From NCBI GenBank assembly GCA_004378665.1, contig SOIA01000298.1, positions 1 to 16,562 on the forward strand: a stretch of 16,562 nt of DNA, given 5' to 3'. The notes beneath the pieces were generated by a model. The model ran no database searches, had not been told where the DNA came from, and saw only the letters and a list, made by a program, of their open reading frames with translations. Below, in pieces: positions 1-6,929 of this stretch. Position 1 is the first letter of the stretch. Every line of letters starts with the position of its first letter. Both the position numbers and the translations under genes were made by a program. The DNA comes from Candidatus Aminicenantota bacterium. Its GTDB lineage: Bacteria; Acidobacteriota; Aminicenantia; Aminicenantales; Aminicenantaceae.

Positions 1-244
1 TGTCATTCCTGTTTGCACCAAACAGCATGATGGCCACTCGAGAGAGTTCTCAATTATGCTGATATCCGGACGTTTTAACGGGATTTTTCTGGTTTCTTTG
101 TGAGGCAGGATAATGAGTTGAGATGTTCCACACAGCTGTTCCTGTGCCCATCATGCGAGCATTCTATATAAAGGAAACTAAATTTTCAATAAAAGTTTGT
201 GCGGTATCCTCAGGTTGGTGTGTTCTAGGATTTCTCCTTCACAT
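1..244. other. Left-edge non-coding stretch, no gene seen
   Basis: This stretch lies downstream of the minus-strand phospholipase-like gene. I see no ORF with a ribosome binding site, no RNA gene and no convincing terminator hairpin. The short plus-strand frame from 123 has no Shine-Dalgarno sequence and an unremarkable protein sequence. Confidence 0.5.
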
Positions 245-1024
245 TCACTCAGGCGATACCTCATGGAATGCCACCACTGCGGCTTCCATGGCCCATATGG
301 TCACATAAATCGCCGCTCCCTGGCGTATGCTGAGCAGCCATCTTTCATCCTCACTGGCGAACGTCCAGGTCTTCGAGAAAGAGTCCCGGTCATTATAATC
401 CGGGGCATCCTCTTGACACCATGCTTGGGCGAACTCATAGTAATCCCAGGGATTATCGAACACAGGATCTTCCTTCTCGATATCATCGATATTCGGCTTC
501 CAGTTCCAGAGCGCCATGTACTCGAAGTTGTCGAACTCGGTCATGTTTCCCTGGTGGTATGTCCCATTGGCATGCGCGGGCACACACATGTCCTGGATCT
601 GATGCAGCAGCACTCCCAGAGTGAAATAGGCCAGCTCCGTGTTGCCGTTCTGGTAGGCTTCCAGGCTGTCCTCCCAGATCAGGTCCGGACGCTCGCAGCC
701 CGCGTTAGTTCCGATGTACCTCTCTGCACGCCTCTTGTTGAAATCCACGCCATAGTTGGTGCATTTGATCTTGAGCTCATGGATCTCCACGTTGGCTCCG
801 TCGATCAACTGCTCGCTGTATTCCGAGAGTTCCGGGTAGTCGGCTTGCAGTGATTCTATCGCTGCTTTTGTGATCAAGGAATGAGTTGGACGGGTGGGAT
901 TTTTCCAGCTTGCGCTGTCCCATGCGCCGGCGGGCTCGCAGGGGTGGGATTCTCCGGGAAAGGCGATGCCCAGACAGAAGACGGCTGCAGCGACTATCCA
1001 AACACGTAGAATGAATCCATTCAT
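245..1024 (-). CDS. Secreted zinc-dependent phospholipase C / P1 nuclease-like protein
   Basis: The predicted protein has 259 residues. The start at 1024 is chosen because GGGAGG lies 6 bases upstream of that ATG; an in-frame ATG 10 codons earlier has no such site. A hydrophobic Sec leader occupies about residues 6-22. The zinc phospholipase C/P1 nuclease fold is suggested by W35 and H48 with the 13-residue spacing of the family's W1/H14. It is also suggested by the helix H141-QIQ-D145 followed by PAH (H151), which parallels H118/D122/H128 of the Bacillus enzyme. D165 in FDNF may replace the last acidic ligand (E146). The family hydrolyses phosphodiester bonds in phospholipids or nucleic acids outside the cytoplasm. 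The His normally four residues before the last acidic ligand is a Met here (M161), so the third zinc site is altered. The gene stands alone, divergent from the methyltransferase gene. The fold is fairly secure; the substrate is unknown. Confidence 0.68.
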   Translation of the reverse strand: MNGFILRVWIVAAAVFCLGIAFPGESHPCEPAGAWDSASWKNPTRPTHSLITKAAIESLQADYPELSEYSEQLIDGANVEIHELKIKCTNYGVDFNKRRAERYIGTNAGCERPDLIWEDSLEAYQNGNTELAYFTLGVLLHQIQDMCVPAHANGTYHQGNMTEFDNFEYMALWNWKPNIDDIEKEDPVFDNPWDYYEFAQAWCQEDAPDYNDRDSFSKTWTFASEDERWLLSIRQGAAIYVTIWAMEAAVVAFHEVSPE

Positions 1025-1348
1025 GATATGCCTCCCTTCAGCATATGAATTCATAGAATCTTTCGTCTTCCGGGATGTAATATATGCGGATTCTTTGTGC
1101 TGTGTATTCCAATGCTGACATCATTTTTGTTTTTTATCACAGCAGGGTGGAATTATCAATGGATCAGAATTTTGAATTTGAAGGATAATTTTTTTGCCAT
1201 ACCTTCAGTTTTAAGGAAGAAAAGGTGGAAATTTATCGTCCAATTAATGTAGGCTCGTATTGCAAAGAGATAAACCGGGATAAATGATGAGAAATTCACT
1301 CCCCCAAGATTTTTCAATATTTCCGTATAGAACAAAGGAGTTTTCACC
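1025..1348. other. Divergent intergenic region (about 320 bp)
   Basis: This AT-rich spacer separates the leftward phospholipase-like gene from the rightward methyltransferase gene, so both promoters should lie here. I could not pick a -35/-10 pair with acceptable spacing on either strand. Ribosome binding sites are visible at both ends: GGGAGG before 1024 on the minus strand and AAGGAG about 8 bases before 1349 on the plus strand. No RNA gene or repeat was recognised. Confidence 0.4.
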
Positions 1349-2026
1349 ATGAATGGCAAAATCAAACTCACTTCCCTCTTTTTCAGTTTATGTGTTTTGG
1401 TGTTTTTTCCAGTTACAGGCTCCGGGCTTTTCTCCGGGACACAAGAGGATCAAAAACTCGATGAGAGAGTCAGGAGTTTTCTCGACAGCCGCAGGTATTC
1501 GTGGAGAGACATGAATGTTCCTGAATCCGACGGGAAAGTCCTGTACGACATCATCATAAAGAATAACTACACGAAGGCACTGGAGATCGGAACGTCTACC
1601 GGACATTCCGGGATTTGGATCGCCTGGGCGCTCAGCAAGACGGGGGGCAGGCTGATCACGATCGAGATCGACGAGAGACGGTACAAAGAGGCCCTGGCTA
1701 ATTTTGAAGAGGCCGGGCTTTCCGACTACATCGATGCCAGGCTTGCCGATGCCCATGAGCTTGTGCCAGATCTCAAGGGTCCCTTCGATTTCGTGTTTTG
1801 TGATGCGGACAAAGGCTGGTACAAAAATTATCTGATCGCTGTCCTGCCGAAACTGGAGGTCGGTGGGTGCTTCACGGCTCATAATGTTTCAAACAGACGG
1901 GGAAGACGACAGTATGGGATCGGAGATTTCGTGGAATATCTGGAAAACCTGCCCAACATGGAAACAACATACGATGACTCGAGCTGGTCCGGCATCTCGA
2001 TCAGTTATAAAAGGTCTGAGAAATAA
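1349..2026 (+). CDS. Exported COMT-like (family 3) SAM-dependent O-methyltransferase
   Basis: The protein has 225 residues, with AAGGAG about 8 bases upstream of the ATG. Residues 1-26 form a clear Sec-type leader: basic MNGKIK, then a hydrophobic stretch ending near VTGSG. The rest is a class I Rossmann methyltransferase of the catechol/caffeoyl-CoA O-methyltransferase type. It has motif I ALEIGTSTGHSG (77-88), the acidic end of strand 2 TIEID (104-108, E106 expected to bind the SAM ribose) and CDADKGWYKNY (151-161), where D152 or D154 would hold the catalytic Mg2+. The usual late Asp-Asn metal motif (DNV) reads HNV at 178-180, so one metal ligand is changed from Asp to His. Family members methylate hydroxyls on catechol-like small molecules in the cytoplasm; an extracytoplasmic SAM enzyme is unusual. 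The next gene starts 146 bp downstream and is probably transcribed separately. The family is secure, the substrate unknown. Confidence 0.82.
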   Translation: MNGKIKLTSLFFSLCVLVFFPVTGSGLFSGTQEDQKLDERVRSFLDSRRYSWRDMNVPESDGKVLYDIIIKNNYTKALEIGTSTGHSGIWIAWALSKTGGRLITIEIDERRYKEALANFEEAGLSDYIDARLADAHELVPDLKGPFDFVFCDADKGWYKNYLIAVLPKLEVGGCFTAHNVSNRRGRRQYGIGDFVEYLENLPNMETTYDDSSWSGISISYKRSEK

Positions 2027-2134
2027 ACATCGCTGATCCGATAAACGTCGGGATTCCCAAAAAATATGAGTTTCTTTTCGATGAAAATTTTAGTAATTTA
2101 ACTCTAAAATTCGAGTTTATATATATTTTTAACA

Positions 2135-2168
2135 GGGAGGGTGACTCCCGTGTCAATCAAGGAGGAGG
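2135..2168 (+). promoter_or_regulatory. Leader hairpin and strong ribosome binding site of the BNR-protein gene
   Basis: A short hairpin, GGGAG(2135-2139)/CTCCC(2145-2149) with a 5-base loop, sits just before the extended Shine-Dalgarno GGAGGAGG at 2161-2168, which ends 4 bases from the ATG at 2173. The AT-rich stretch 2086-2130 upstream contains an 8-bp AT-only dyad (2086-2093/2104-2111) and a TATATA tract and is the likely promoter region. The hairpin may tune translation. Only the base pairing and the Shine-Dalgarno are directly visible. Confidence 0.35.
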
Positions 2169-2172
2169 TCCA

Positions 2173-5100
2173 ATGAAAAATTTTAAAATGAAGTCATGTA
2201 TTTTTATCGCGATTGCGCTTTTGATTTTCAGTCAGTCATTGTTCGCCAAGATCGATCCTCAATGGCTTTCCGGATTGAGTGCAAGGAGCATCGGGCCGGC
2301 CAACATGAGCGGCCGCATAGGCGCCATAGATGTGGTCGTCTCCAATCCCAACATTATCTATGTCGGGACGGCCACTGGAGGGCTCTGGAAGTCAGAGGAC
2401 GGAGGAATTACCTGGACACCCATTATGGACGATAAACCGGTGTCTTCGATCGGCGCTGTCGCGATCAACCAGTCCAATCCCAACATTGTCTGGATCGGAA
2501 CAGGGGAAGCGACTCCCCGCAACAGCGTAGGGGTGGGCCGGGGTGTCTATCTCACGATCGACGGCGGAAAGACCTGGGAGTTTCTTGGCCTGGAAAAGAC
2601 TGAAAAGATCAGCAAGATCTTTCTTCATCCAGATGACCCGGATGTGGCCTATGTGGGTGCGATGGGCACGACCTGGGGAGAAAACGCAGAACGGGGCGTT
2701 TACAAAACGGAAGATGGCGGAAAAACGTGGAAGAAGATCCTCTACGTGGACAATAAAACCGGAGTCGCGGATATGGCCATGGACCCAAAGAATCCGAATA
2801 AGATCATTGCTGCCATGTGGGAACACCGGCGCTGGCCCTGGTTTTTTAAGTCCGGTGGACCCGGAAGCGGCCTCTACATCACAGTGAACGGTGGAAAAAC
2901 CTGGAAGAAACTCACGGATAAAGACGGCCTTCCCAAAGGAGAGCTCGGGCGCGTAGGAATCGCTTTTTCGGTGAATAAACCGGAGATTGTCTATGCTTTA
3001 GTTGAAGCCAAGAAGAGCGTTCTCCTGCGATCGATCGACGGGGGATTCAACTGGCAAGTTGTCAACAATGAATCCGACGTGGGCAACCGTCCGTTTTACT
3101 ATCACCGCATCTGGGTCAATCCCGCGAACGAGAATATTCTCTACATGCTCCATTCCCGGATGAGGATCAGCGAGGATGCGGGTAAGACCTTCAGAAGCCT
3201 GACCGGGTTTGGCCAGGCCCATTCTGATTTCCATGCCATGTGGATTCATCCCGACGGGGAAAGGATGGTCGTGGGCAACGACGGCGGTGTCGTCATCAGC
3301 TACAACCGGGGCAAGAGCTGGCGTTTCGTGAAGAATCTTCCCCTCGGCCAGTTTTACCATGTGAGCTTCGACATGGAGACACCTTACAACGTGTACGGAG
3401 GACTCCAGGATAACGGCTCCTGGGTAGGACCGGCCTATGTGCTGAAGGAAAGGGCTGTTTATGATTATCTATGGACGACGGTGGGCGGCGGCGATGGATT
3501 CGACACCGAACCCGATCCGGAAAAGCCCGGAGCGGGATACGGAATGTCCCAGGGAGGAAACCTGTATTATTTTGACACTCATCTCGGGACCAGCCGGGGC
3601 ATTGTCCCGACCGAATCCGACGTCAAACACCGGTACCACTGGAATGCCGGGTTTGCCGTGGATCCCTTTAAACCGGCCACCATCTATCTCGGAAGTCAAT
3701 TCGTCCACCGCAGCCCGGATAAAGGGAGAACCTGGGAGATCATCAGCCCGGATTTGACCACCAATGACCCGGAAAAACAGAAACAGCCAGAAAGCGGCGG
3801 TCTGACTCTGGATGTCACCAACGCCGAAAACCACACCTCTATCCTCTGTATCGCTCCGAGCTCGGTGCAGGAAGGCGTGATTTGGGTCGGAACCGATGAC
3901 GGGAACGTTCAGGTGACTCGGGATGCCGGAAAGACCTGGAAGCTGGTTTCCAAAGACCTGACCAGCGGGAAAAAGGGAAAGGTTCCTCCGGCAACATGGA
4001 TTCCGCATGTCGAAGCCTCGAAATTTGATGCGGCCACAGCCTACGTGGTCTTCGACGACCACCGCCGATCCAACTGGACCACTTATGTCTACGTGACCCA
4101 TGATTTCGGAAAGTCCTGGAAAAGCCTGGCTACTCCCGAGATCGACGGATTTGTGCATGTGATCGAGGAAGACACTGTCAACAAGAACCTGCTTTTCCTC
4201 GGGACCGAGTTCGGCCTTTTTGTCAGCCTCAACGGAGGGAAAAGCTGGATGAAGTGGACTCATGGAGTGCCCACTGTCCCGGTGCGGGATCTGGCTGTTC
4301 ATCCCCGCGAGAATGACCTGGTCATCGGGACACACGGCCGGTCGATCTACATCATCGATGATATCTCACCCTTGCGGGAGATGACTGAAGAAGTGGCCAA
4401 GAAAAAACTCCATCTCTTCAAGGTCCAGGATTCCTATCAGTTCCAGCAAGGACGTTTGAGCGCTTACCTGAGTCCAGGAGATGCATCCTATGCGGGCCAG
4501 AACAAGAGAAGGGGAGTCTGCTTCACGTACTTTCTCATTCCCAGCGAGCGCAAAACAGAAGAACCGGAATCCGCGGAAAGAGACGAGATGAGACAGCAAA
4601 TGATGGCCCGGATGAGACAGATGGGAGGAATGGGTCAGTTTCGCGGCGCGGGGATGATGCGTTCCTCCACCCGAGTGGCCGTCACCATCGAGGACACTCA
4701 GGGAAAACAGGTGGCCAGGTTGAACGGAACAGAGAACAAAGGGATCAACCGGGTTTACTGGAATTTCAGGGAGCAGGATCCCCAGGCGGCCGCAGCCGGA
4801 CAAGCGAGAAGCTTTGGCTTCATGAGGGGTGGAATGACGGCCCTGCCGGGAGAGTACACGGTCAAAATCAAGTATGACGGCCAGGAAGTCAGTCAGAAAT
4901 TCACCGTGAAAAGCGACCCGCGCATAGACGTGGACCTGGATGTCCTTAAAGCCAATTATGAGAGGGGCAAGAAAGCGCAGAGTTTATCGAACACGATCAA
5001 TTCAGCCGGACAACAGATCGATGAGACGAAAAAAGCCATCCAGACGGTCGTCACGGCGGCGCGGACAATCCGCTCTCCGAAGACCCGGGATCTAATGAAA

Positions 5101-5424
5101 GCGGCCCGGGAACTGGAGGCTAAGTTGAATGAGCTGTCCGAGGCCTTGAACCCGACACCGCCCAAACAGGGAATCGCAGACCGTTCCGCCGGACTCAGGA
5201 CTCAGGTGATGCGGGCTGTATCGGGAATAACGAGAGCCGGGCACGAGCCAATCAGTCAGGCTGCCGAAGTGAGGTATGAAAAAGTCAAGAAACAGGCGGA
5301 AGCATTTCTTGAGAAGTTCAATGGTGTCTTTCAGACTGACGTGGAAAACTTCAAGAAACTGCTCAAAGAGACAAACTTTTCGCTGTTCAAGCCTTTCAAA
5401 CCTTTGAACCTGGAAGATAAATAG
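2173..5424 (+). CDS. Secreted sortilin/BNR-type (VPS10-like) beta-propeller protein
   Basis: The protein has 1083 residues with a Sec leader at 1-25 ending SLFA. Residues about 30-730 carry at least eleven Asp-box (S/T-x-D-x-G-x-T-W) turns, starting near 74, 128, 179, 237, 287, 333, 376, 514, 582, 642 and 685. This is the pattern of the sortilin N-terminal/YVTN-BNR family, often labelled 'glycosyl hydrolase'. The segment ends with HGRSIYIIDD (721-730), a typical family signature. Residues 806-829 are a Met/Arg-rich low-complexity insert, followed by a beta-rich domain (about 833-915) and a coiled-coil-like helical tail (about 920-1075). The Asp boxes are structural turns, so no catalytic residue can be named. 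Members are probably peptide- or glycan-binding or hydrolytic secreted proteins; the function is unproven. The gene is monocistronic or loosely linked to the methyltransferase gene, and a large inverted repeat follows the stop by 6 bp. Confidence 0.85.
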   Translation: MKNFKMKSCIFIAIALLIFSQSLFAKIDPQWLSGLSARSIGPANMSGRIGAIDVVVSNPNIIYVGTATGGLWKSEDGGITWTPIMDDKPVSSIGAVAINQSNPNIVWIGTGEATPRNSVGVGRGVYLTIDGGKTWEFLGLEKTEKISKIFLHPDDPDVAYVGAMGTTWGENAERGVYKTEDGGKTWKKILYVDNKTGVADMAMDPKNPNKIIAAMWEHRRWPWFFKSGGPGSGLYITVNGGKTWKKLTDKDGLPKGELGRVGIAFSVNKPEIVYALVEAKKSVLLRSIDGGFNWQVVNNESDVGNRPFYYHRIWVNPANENILYMLHSRMRISEDAGKTFRSLTGFGQAHSDFHAMWIHPDGERMVVGNDGGVVISYNRGKSWRFVKNLPLGQFYHVSFDMETPYNVYGGLQDNGSWVGPAYVLKERAVYDYLWTTVGGGDGFDTEPDPEKPGAGYGMSQGGNLYYFDTHLGTSRGIVPTESDVKHRYHWNAGFAVDPFKPATIYLGSQFVHRSPDKGRTWEIISPDLTTNDPEKQKQPESGGLTLDVTNAENHTSILCIAPSSVQEGVIWVGTDDGNVQVTRDAGKTWKLVSKDLTSGKKGKVPPATWIPHVEASKFDAATAYVVFDDHRRSNWTTYVYVTHDFGKSWKSLATPEIDGFVHVIEEDTVNKNLLFLGTEFGLFVSLNGGKSWMKWTHGVPTVPVRDLAVHPRENDLVIGTHGRSIYIIDDISPLREMTEEVAKKKLHLFKVQDSYQFQQGRLSAYLSPGDASYAGQNKRRGVCFTYFLIPSERKTEEPESAERDEMRQQMMARMRQMGGMGQFRGAGMMRSSTRVAVTIEDTQGKQVARLNGTENKGINRVYWNFREQDPQAAAAGQARSFGFMRGGMTALPGEYTVKIKYDGQEVSQKFTVKSDPRIDVDLDVLKANYERGKKAQSLSNTINSAGQQIDETKKAIQTVVTAARTIRSPKTRDLMKAARELEAKLNELSEALNPTPPKQGIADRSAGLRTQVMRAVSGITRAGHEPISQAAEVRYEKVKKQAEAFLEKFNGVFQTDVENFKKLLKETNFSLFKPFKPLNLEDK

Positions 5425-5430
5425 GACATA

Positions 5431-5517
5431 GGGGACGTTCCCCAAGGGAACACCTCTTATCAGCTGAGTGCATTAGCATTGAGGATTACGAGAGGTGGTA
5501 CCTTGGGGAACGTCCCC
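5431..5517. repeat. BIME-like inverted repeat made of two REP-like palindromes
   Basis: Arms 5431-5457 and 5491-5517 are inverted copies: 17 bp of perfect identity (GGGGACGTTCCCCAAGG), a 3-base mismatch, then 7 bp more (CACCTCT), around a 33-base spacer. Each arm begins with its own small palindrome GGGGA-CGT-TCCCC. The element fills the gap between two convergent stop codons (5424 and 5520), a typical position for REP/BIME elements. It could also act as a bidirectional terminator or mRNA 3'-end protector, although no U-tract follows. Its identity as a RAYT-mobilised repeat is inference; the inverted repeat itself is directly visible. Confidence 0.8.
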
Positions 5518-5519
5518 AT

Positions 5520-6902
5520 TTACTTAACGAGAACCGAGAGCACCTTGATCACTGCGCCTGAGGCCACGGCCAGAATGGCCAGAACAAGAATGATATTCCA
5601 AACAGTTCCCTTGATACCCCGATTGACCTCTTCTCCGAGGTAATTTTTTTTATTCTGCAGGATGAAAAAACAGATGTAGGCGACGGGCATCATGACGAGG
5701 TTGAACGAAGATGCGATGACCGGAAGCCAGAGGGGCATACCGTAGAACGCTCCCAGGATCCCGATGTTGGCCAGCATGGTGCTGGCTCGGTAGGCCCATC
5801 CGTGGTACTCGAAGCGGAACATTTCACTCAACACGAACCCGCAGATCAACATCTCGATGATGAGAGTAGTGAGACACATGCTCAGAATCCCGAAGGAAAA
5901 TATGAGACGCCCGAATGTGAGTCCGACGAGTGGCTCAAGGGCGTGGGCCGCATCTATTGCCCCCCGGACTTCGATTCCCTGGACATTCAGGGTGTTGGCG
6001 CAGGCGATGGTGACGAAACTGGTGGCGAGAATAAAAGGGATAAACATCGAAGTGCCCAGGTCAAAATTCTTCAATCCGCGGTGCTTCCTTCCCCAGCCGC
6101 GGGCCAGTAGGGTATAAGGATACAGAAAGGTCATGTTGACTCCGACGGCTGCCCCGAGCTGCCCAAGGACTATGGTTATGCCCTCACGGCTCCGCGGAAT
6201 ATGAAAAGAGAAAAAACCTTTCAGCATTTCTCCCCAGTCCACTCCGGTTTTGATGACCACAAGAAGAAAGGAGAGGGCCATGAGCATCAGCATGTATTTG
6301 AGGGTTCGTTCGAATGCACGGATAGACTTCCGGCTGCCGCGGCCGTAACTCCAGCAAATCGTTGTGCCGAATACGAGCAGTGCCAGGGCGATCGGTCCTT
6401 TGGGCATGTTGATGCCGAAGACATCAAAAATGTCTTTGAAGACCGCGGTCCCGAGGGAGTACTGTGGGAACTGCCAGACTATAGAGGCTAGCAAAACATT
6501 AAATCCCCAGAAAAGAGCCAGACTGGGATGGAGTCTCTTCCAGAAGACGTCATAAGGCCGGGCGCGGGTGACAAGAAGCTGGTGGCCAATGGCAGCGAAC
6601 ATTATCACTCCCAGGAACATGGCCACAGGCTGCACCCAGAGCAGCTTGTAGCCGTAGGCAGCCCCGGCAAAAATGGCTGCTGCGGCTGATCCTGCACCGA
6701 GGGTCAGGGCACTCTGGACCCATCCGGGCCCGGAAAGCCCCCAGTAGCCTTTCCATCGCTGCCAGAAATGAGGCCGGGCATTGATTTCTCTGAGAAACTG
6801 TTTCTCTTGTTCCAGGGCCTCTGGATCGCGTGCCTCCACCATCGGCAGGCCCCGTCGAAGGTCATCTCTTTGGAGAAATTCTTCTCGACTGGTTGTGTTC
6901 AT
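5520..6902 (-). CDS. Divergent Nramp-fold (APC superfamily) membrane transporter
   Basis: The protein has 460 residues with about 11 hydrophobic segments after an N-terminal cytoplasmic stretch of some 55 residues. The segment GPGWVQSAL...YGYKLLWV (58-90) matches the first helices of Nramp (SLC11) metal transporters, including the GYKLLWV block. The DPGN metal-binding motif in TM1 is replaced by GAGS (69-72). The TM6 MPHN motif aligns with GVNM (254-257). Canonical Mn2+/Fe2+ ligands are therefore absent, and the substrate is probably not a classical Nramp metal; Mg2+ (as in NrMT relatives) or an organic solute is possible. The gene lies 27 bp after the sugar isomerase homologue on the same strand. 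It has no clear Shine-Dalgarno (upstream sequence TTGAGTAAGAT), so translation may depend on the upstream gene. The fold assignment is good; the substrate is unknown. Confidence 0.78.
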   Translation of the reverse strand: MNTTSREEFLQRDDLRRGLPMVEARDPEALEQEKQFLREINARPHFWQRWKGYWGLSGPGWVQSALTLGAGSAAAAIFAGAAYGYKLLWVQPVAMFLGVIMFAAIGHQLLVTRARPYDVFWKRLHPSLALFWGFNVLLASIVWQFPQYSLGTAVFKDIFDVFGINMPKGPIALALLVFGTTICWSYGRGSRKSIRAFERTLKYMLMLMALSFLLVVIKTGVDWGEMLKGFFSFHIPRSREGITIVLGQLGAAVGVNMTFLYPYTLLARGWGRKHRGLKNFDLGTSMFIPFILATSFVTIACANTLNVQGIEVRGAIDAAHALEPLVGLTFGRLIFSFGILSMCLTTLIIEMLICGFVLSEMFRFEYHGWAYRASTMLANIGILGAFYGMPLWLPVIASSFNLVMMPVAYICFFILQNKKNYLGEEVNRGIKGTVWNIILVLAILAVASGAVIKVLSVLVK

Positions 6903-6929
6903 ATCTTACTCAAGAGAGGGGGAAAAAGT

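Noticed and set aside
197..853. Plus-strand open frame (218 codons) opposite the phospholipase-like gene
   Set aside because: No ribosome binding site or family resemblance; the minus strand carries a coherent leader and zinc-ligand motifs.
1388..1882. Minus-strand open frame (164 codons) opposite the methyltransferase gene
   Set aside because: It is the antisense shadow of a clear Rossmann methyltransferase.
3469..4335. Long minus-strand open frame (288 codons) opposite the BNR-protein gene
   Set aside because: It is antisense to a gene with eleven in-frame Asp boxes. It has no ribosome binding site and no recognisable domain.
5431..5517. Inverted repeat considered as a standard rho-independent terminator
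   Set aside because: The loop is 33 bases, no U-tract follows on either strand, and each arm has its own palindrome, which fits a REP/BIME better.
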